From an uncultured Bacilli bacterium (lineage in GTDB: Bacteria > Bacillota_I > Bacilli_A > RF39 > UBA660), in contig CAKOKM010000020.1 of assembly GCA_934091015.1 (NCBI GenBank), forward strand, positions 1 through 23,474: a DNA stretch of 23,474 bases. The letters are read 5' to 3'. Each line of letters begins with the position of its first letter. The first letter of the stretch is position 1. The notes below the pieces were generated by a model, which worked only from the letters and a program-made list of their open reading frames with translations, had not been told where the DNA came from and did no database searches. A program made the translations under genes and the position numbers. Shown one piece after another: positions 20,957 through 23,474 of this stretch.

Positions 20957-22123
20957 TTATTGAGCTACGGGCATTTTAATTTTACCCATATGTTTATAAT
21001 TAAGTATTTTAGATGTTTTCAATTCTTTTGAATTATCAAAATCTTTAAATTCTTTAATATTTGGGTCTAAATATAATTGTGGAACTGCATTATCAAGTAT
21101 AATATCTATGGTTTTTAATGTACTATCTAAAATATCATAGTCAGGATCTTCTTCAGGCATTTTGGCTATTTTTACTTGTAATTCTTTTTGTAGTTTTAAG
21201 AGATTTTCTATTCTATCATTTTTTAATTCTTCATATGTTTCATATCTTTTAATTTGAGTTTCTACCTGATTTAAAAGATTTTTATAGATATGAGCATCAG
21301 TTATTACATATCTTAAGTTGCCTGGAGTAAAACCAGTAATTTGTGCAATCATTTTTAAAAGTACGGCATATTGAGTTACATTAAATGGTAAACCAACCGC
21401 TGTATCACAACTTCTTTGATTAATAGTAGCATTTAATTTGTTGTTAGTAACATCCCATATGTTCTCAAATACACATGGTGGTAAAACTGCTTCTCGCATA
21501 ACTTCAAGTTGAAATAAATTATTAACTTTTCTTCGATCATTAGGATTATTTCTTAATTTTGCAATTGTATTTTCCATCATTCCATAACGATTATTTACAT
21601 AACCATATGCTTTTCCAATAGTTCCAGCTAGTTCTTTTCCATAGAATTTTGCGGCTATTATATTTTTACCAGGAATTAAACTTTTTGCTGTTAAAACATT
21701 ACCTGATTCATCAGTTTTAGCTTTGAATTTATGTCTATCACCAAAAGGATCATCTAAGGGAACACTTAATGGATCTTTAACAATAACTTCTTTATTCGGG
21801 TTGTAAATAGATTTTGGGTTTGGATCATATATACGATATATTCCATCGTCATCAATACACCATTTGTCCCAAATTTTTACTCCTCTATCGTGCAAATCTT
21901 GAATTTTATTAGAACCCATTTGCCATATCCAAAGTATTTCAATTATTGCACTTTTCCAGGCTACATATTTTGATTGCAATATTGGAAATTCATCTTGCAT
22001 ATCAAAGTTAAATTCATAATTTGGAATTTTCATGGTGTTTATGCCAGTTCTATTTTCAACTTCTACTCCTTCTGTTAATATTTTTTTACATAATTTTAGG
22101 TATTCTACATCCCATTTTGACAT
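20957..22123 (-). CDS. thyA: Thymidylate synthase, enlarged variant with an altered active-site loop
   Basis: ThyA methylates dUMP with methylene-tetrahydrofolate, giving dTMP and dihydrofolate. The 388 residues compare with about 264 in E. coli. Arg25 (NRTG), Glu62/Trp region, catalytic Cys217 (VLPPCVFENIW), QRSCD 236-240, Asn248 (GLPFNVTQYA, the residue selecting dUMP over dCMP), TDAHIY 275-280 and the C-terminal KMPVAQ are retained. Differences: Val218 replaces the near-invariant His after the Cys; the usual RR(I/M)(I/L)xxAWN segment is RRKVNNLFQ; extra sequence at about 91-160 and 293-345, the latter helical/charged. The ribosome binding site AAAGGAG is encoded by the last codons (KEK) of the upstream gene. 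Start spacing 2 bp from that stop indicates coupling. Confidence 0.92.
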   Translation of the reverse strand: MSKWDVEYLKLCKKILTEGVEVENRTGINTMKIPNYEFNFDMQDEFPILQSKYVAWKSAIIEILWIWQMGSNKIQDLHDRGVKIWDKWCIDDDGIYRIYDPNPKSIYNPNKEVIVKDPLSVPLDDPFGDRHKFKAKTDESGNVLTAKSLIPGKNIIAAKFYGKELAGTIGKAYGYVNNRYGMMENTIAKLRNNPNDRRKVNNLFQLEVMREAVLPPCVFENIWDVTNNKLNATINQRSCDTAVGLPFNVTQYAVLLKMIAQITGFTPGNLRYVITDAHIYKNLLNQVETQIKRYETYEELKNDRIENLLKLQKELQVKIAKMPEEDPDYDILDSTLKTIDIILDNAVPQLYLDPNIKEFKDFDNSKELKTSKILNYKHMGKIKMPVAQ

Positions 22124-22125
22124 AC

Positions 22126-23085
22126 TTATTTCTCCTTTAATATTTTATTTATTTTTTTACCTAGTACATAGAAATCGTTTGGAGTATATCCTTTAAATGT
22201 CATATTACTAGTGTTTAAAATTATCCCTAAGTTATTCTCTTTAATTATAATATCATTTTTAAGAAGTAAATTAAAGGCATCTTTACACTTAATTTGATAA
22301 TTTATTTCAGTATTTATAATTAATAAGTTATTATCGGTTCCTAGGCTTAATAAAAAAATGTTTTCTTCTTCTAATGATTTTTGTAATTCTTTTGTATTAA
22401 TTAAACAGTTATTTATAAATTCTTTGTATTCATCTGTTGTGGTATTTAATAATGTATTTAGAGTGTTAATCGTACTATTTATAGATAAATCATAAGTTAA
22501 TTCATTGGTGTTTGATAAAAGAATAGTTTCATTTGGTCCTTGCAATTGTTTATTTAAAGTACAGATTATGTAGTTGGCATATTCAAATGGTAATGGAACT
22601 TTGTTAGTTAAAATTAAACCGGATATATTTGATATATCAACTATTAGTTTAGCATTTATTAAATTTGCTATTTCTTTTATTTTCTTATAATCGATAAATC
22701 TGGTGTAGTATGTTGATCCAATCAAAATATAATCAGGATTTTTAGAAATAATTAATTTTTGCAATTCTTCATAATCAATTAGTCCTCTATTATTAGAAAC
22801 TAAGTAATCGTCATTATTTGAATAATTTAGATAAAATATATTTTGATTTAGGAAATCTTTTTCATTATAAAGTTTAATATATTTACATTTAAATAAAATG
22901 TTAATAGTATATTTTAGTAAATCTTCAATGTCTTGATATTGTTTATTTTTGATATTCAGATAGATATTTTGGGTTAAATCTTTTAGATTATCCTTAGTTA
23001 AATAGGCATTGTTACATGCTAAATCGATTACTTTATCTTGGTATTTTTCATATTCTTTTAGTAATTTGTTTAATCTTCGATTCAA
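22126..23085 (-). CDS. Degenerate serine hydroxymethyltransferase-like protein
   Basis: SHMT makes methylene-THF from serine and THF, the substrate of ThyA. This 319-residue protein aligns with the SHMT core: RGLIDYEELQKL, YTRFIDYKKIKEIA, KLIVDISNISGLI, and TLNKQLQGP with K179 at the PLP-lysine position. But it is about 100 residues short; the N-terminal 90 residues lack the IASENF, SGSQAN and HGGHLTHG blocks. In DMAHIAGL, Asp (150) is kept and His is Asn153; THKTLRGPRGG has become LNKQLQGPNET. It thus seems unable to act as a normal SHMT and may be a pseudoenzyme or a PLP-binding regulator. Start is a TTG with AAAGGTGA 6 bases upstream. It heads the thyA-dfrA-queA-tmk operon. The frame is intact, so it is not a simple pseudogene. 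Confidence 0.8.
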   Translation of the reverse strand: MNRRLNKLLKEYEKYQDKVIDLACNNAYLTKDNLKDLTQNIYLNIKNKQYQDIEDLLKYTINILFKCKYIKLYNEKDFLNQNIFYLNYSNNDDYLVSNNRGLIDYEELQKLIISKNPDYILIGSTYYTRFIDYKKIKEIANLINAKLIVDISNISGLILTNKVPLPFEYANYIICTLNKQLQGPNETILLSNTNELTYDLSINSTINTLNTLLNTTTDEYKEFINNCLINTKELQKSLEEENIFLLSLGTDNNLLIINTEINYQIKCKDAFNLLLKNDIIIKENNLGIILNTSNMTFKGYTPNDFYVLGKKINKILKEK

Positions 23086-23165
23086 ATTATTTCACCTTTC
23101 TTTCAAATATAAGAAAAAAATGTATGATTAAATTAATAAATATTGTTCATACTTATTTACATACA

Positions 23166-23474
23166 TTAATTTAATTCATTTAAATTATTTAAGTGTTCAT
23201 AGCTCTTTTCAGTTACTACTCTTCCTCTTGGAGTTCTTTTTATAAACCCTTCTTGCATTAAGTAAGGCTCTACTACATCCTCTATAGTTGATTGTTCTTC
23301 GCCAATAGCGCTTGAGATAGTTTCAACTCCTACTGGTCCACCATTAAATTTGTTGATGATAGCATCTAAGTACTCAATATCAATTGAATCTAAACCATAT
23401 TTATCTACTTTTAATCTTTGAAGTGATGTTCTAGTTGTATCAAGAGTTATTAAACTTTCTCCTTTAACACAGGC
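23166..23474 (-). CDS. ruvB: Holliday junction branch-migration helicase RuvB, C-terminal fragment
   Basis: This is the last 102 residues of RuvB, the hexameric ATPase that, with RuvA, drives branch migration of Holliday junctions. The visible winged-helix domain has LKVDKYGLDSIDIEYLDAII, KFNGGPVGVETISSAIGEE, TIEDVVEPYLMQEGFIKRTP and RGRVVTEKSYEHL, all matching the conserved RuvB C-terminus, including the DNA-contacting RTPRGR. The AAA+ domains lie outside the window. The stop is 80 bp upstream of the SHMT-like start on the same strand; I saw no clear terminator or promoter in between, so ruvB and the thymidylate operon may share a transcript. Confidence 0.95.
   Translation of the reverse strand, partial: ACVKGESLITLDTTRTSLQRLKVDKYGLDSIDIEYLDAIINKFNGGPVGVETISSAIGEEQSTIEDVVEPYLMQEGFIKRTPRGRVVTEKSYEHLNNLNELN

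Noticed and set aside
22126..23085. Functional glyA
   Set aside because: Key SHMT blocks for serine, folate and PLP binding are missing or changed; I call it SHMT-like only.

Overview
The window comes from a very AT-rich, Gram-positive-type (Firmicutes/Bacilli-like) genome. Ribosome binding sites are mostly AGGAG or GGTGAT, there is a T-box leader, and the gene set is typical of low-GC bacteria (RecD2, NrnA, TrmB, ThiI without rhodanese). The compact operons and many small secreted or membrane proteins suggest an uncultured gut Bacilli lineage of the RF39/Mycoplasmatota-neighbour kind; that placement is inference. The standard genetic code holds, but none of the 23 stop codons seen is UGA.

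Layout: 1-430 holds the start of valS behind a valine T-box leader (minus strand). 431-2260 encodes a secreted, C-terminally anchored surface protein. 2763-4118 (plus) is a lone GspE/PilB-type ATPase. 4128-6461 (minus) is recD2 plus a 47-residue protein. 6609-7828 (plus) has rpsT and a membrane-anchored transglutaminase-like protein. 7806-10449 (minus) has an AI-2E-family permease, trmB and an HD-domain protein. 10790-12352 (minus) is a second surface protein; its promoter spacer contains a run of seven G and lies against a 17-bp inverted repeat. 12476-14616 (minus) is ackA-nrnA. 14670-17588 (minus) is a tRNA thiolation operon: cysteine desulfurase, a GNAT protein, thiI and a 38-residue ORF.

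The most interesting segment is 17721-18743. It is a type III toxin-antitoxin locus. A strong promoter drives an RNA with two 51-nt repeats, each foldable as an H-type pseudoknot. A terminator follows, then a ToxN/CptN/TenpN-like endoribonuclease gene. Directly downstream sits a second, complete antitoxin array with its own promoter and terminator but no toxin gene. The two arrays differ at 9 of 102 positions, and every difference lies outside the pseudoknot stems. Beyond it are three direct repeats with an exact 32-bp period.

18764-23085 (minus) is a thymidylate/folate operon: a degenerate SHMT-like protein, an enlarged and unusual ThyA, DHFR, QueA and Tmk. ThyA would use methylene-THF, DHFR would regenerate THF, and Tmk would phosphorylate dTMP. 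The window ends in the C-terminal part of ruvB.
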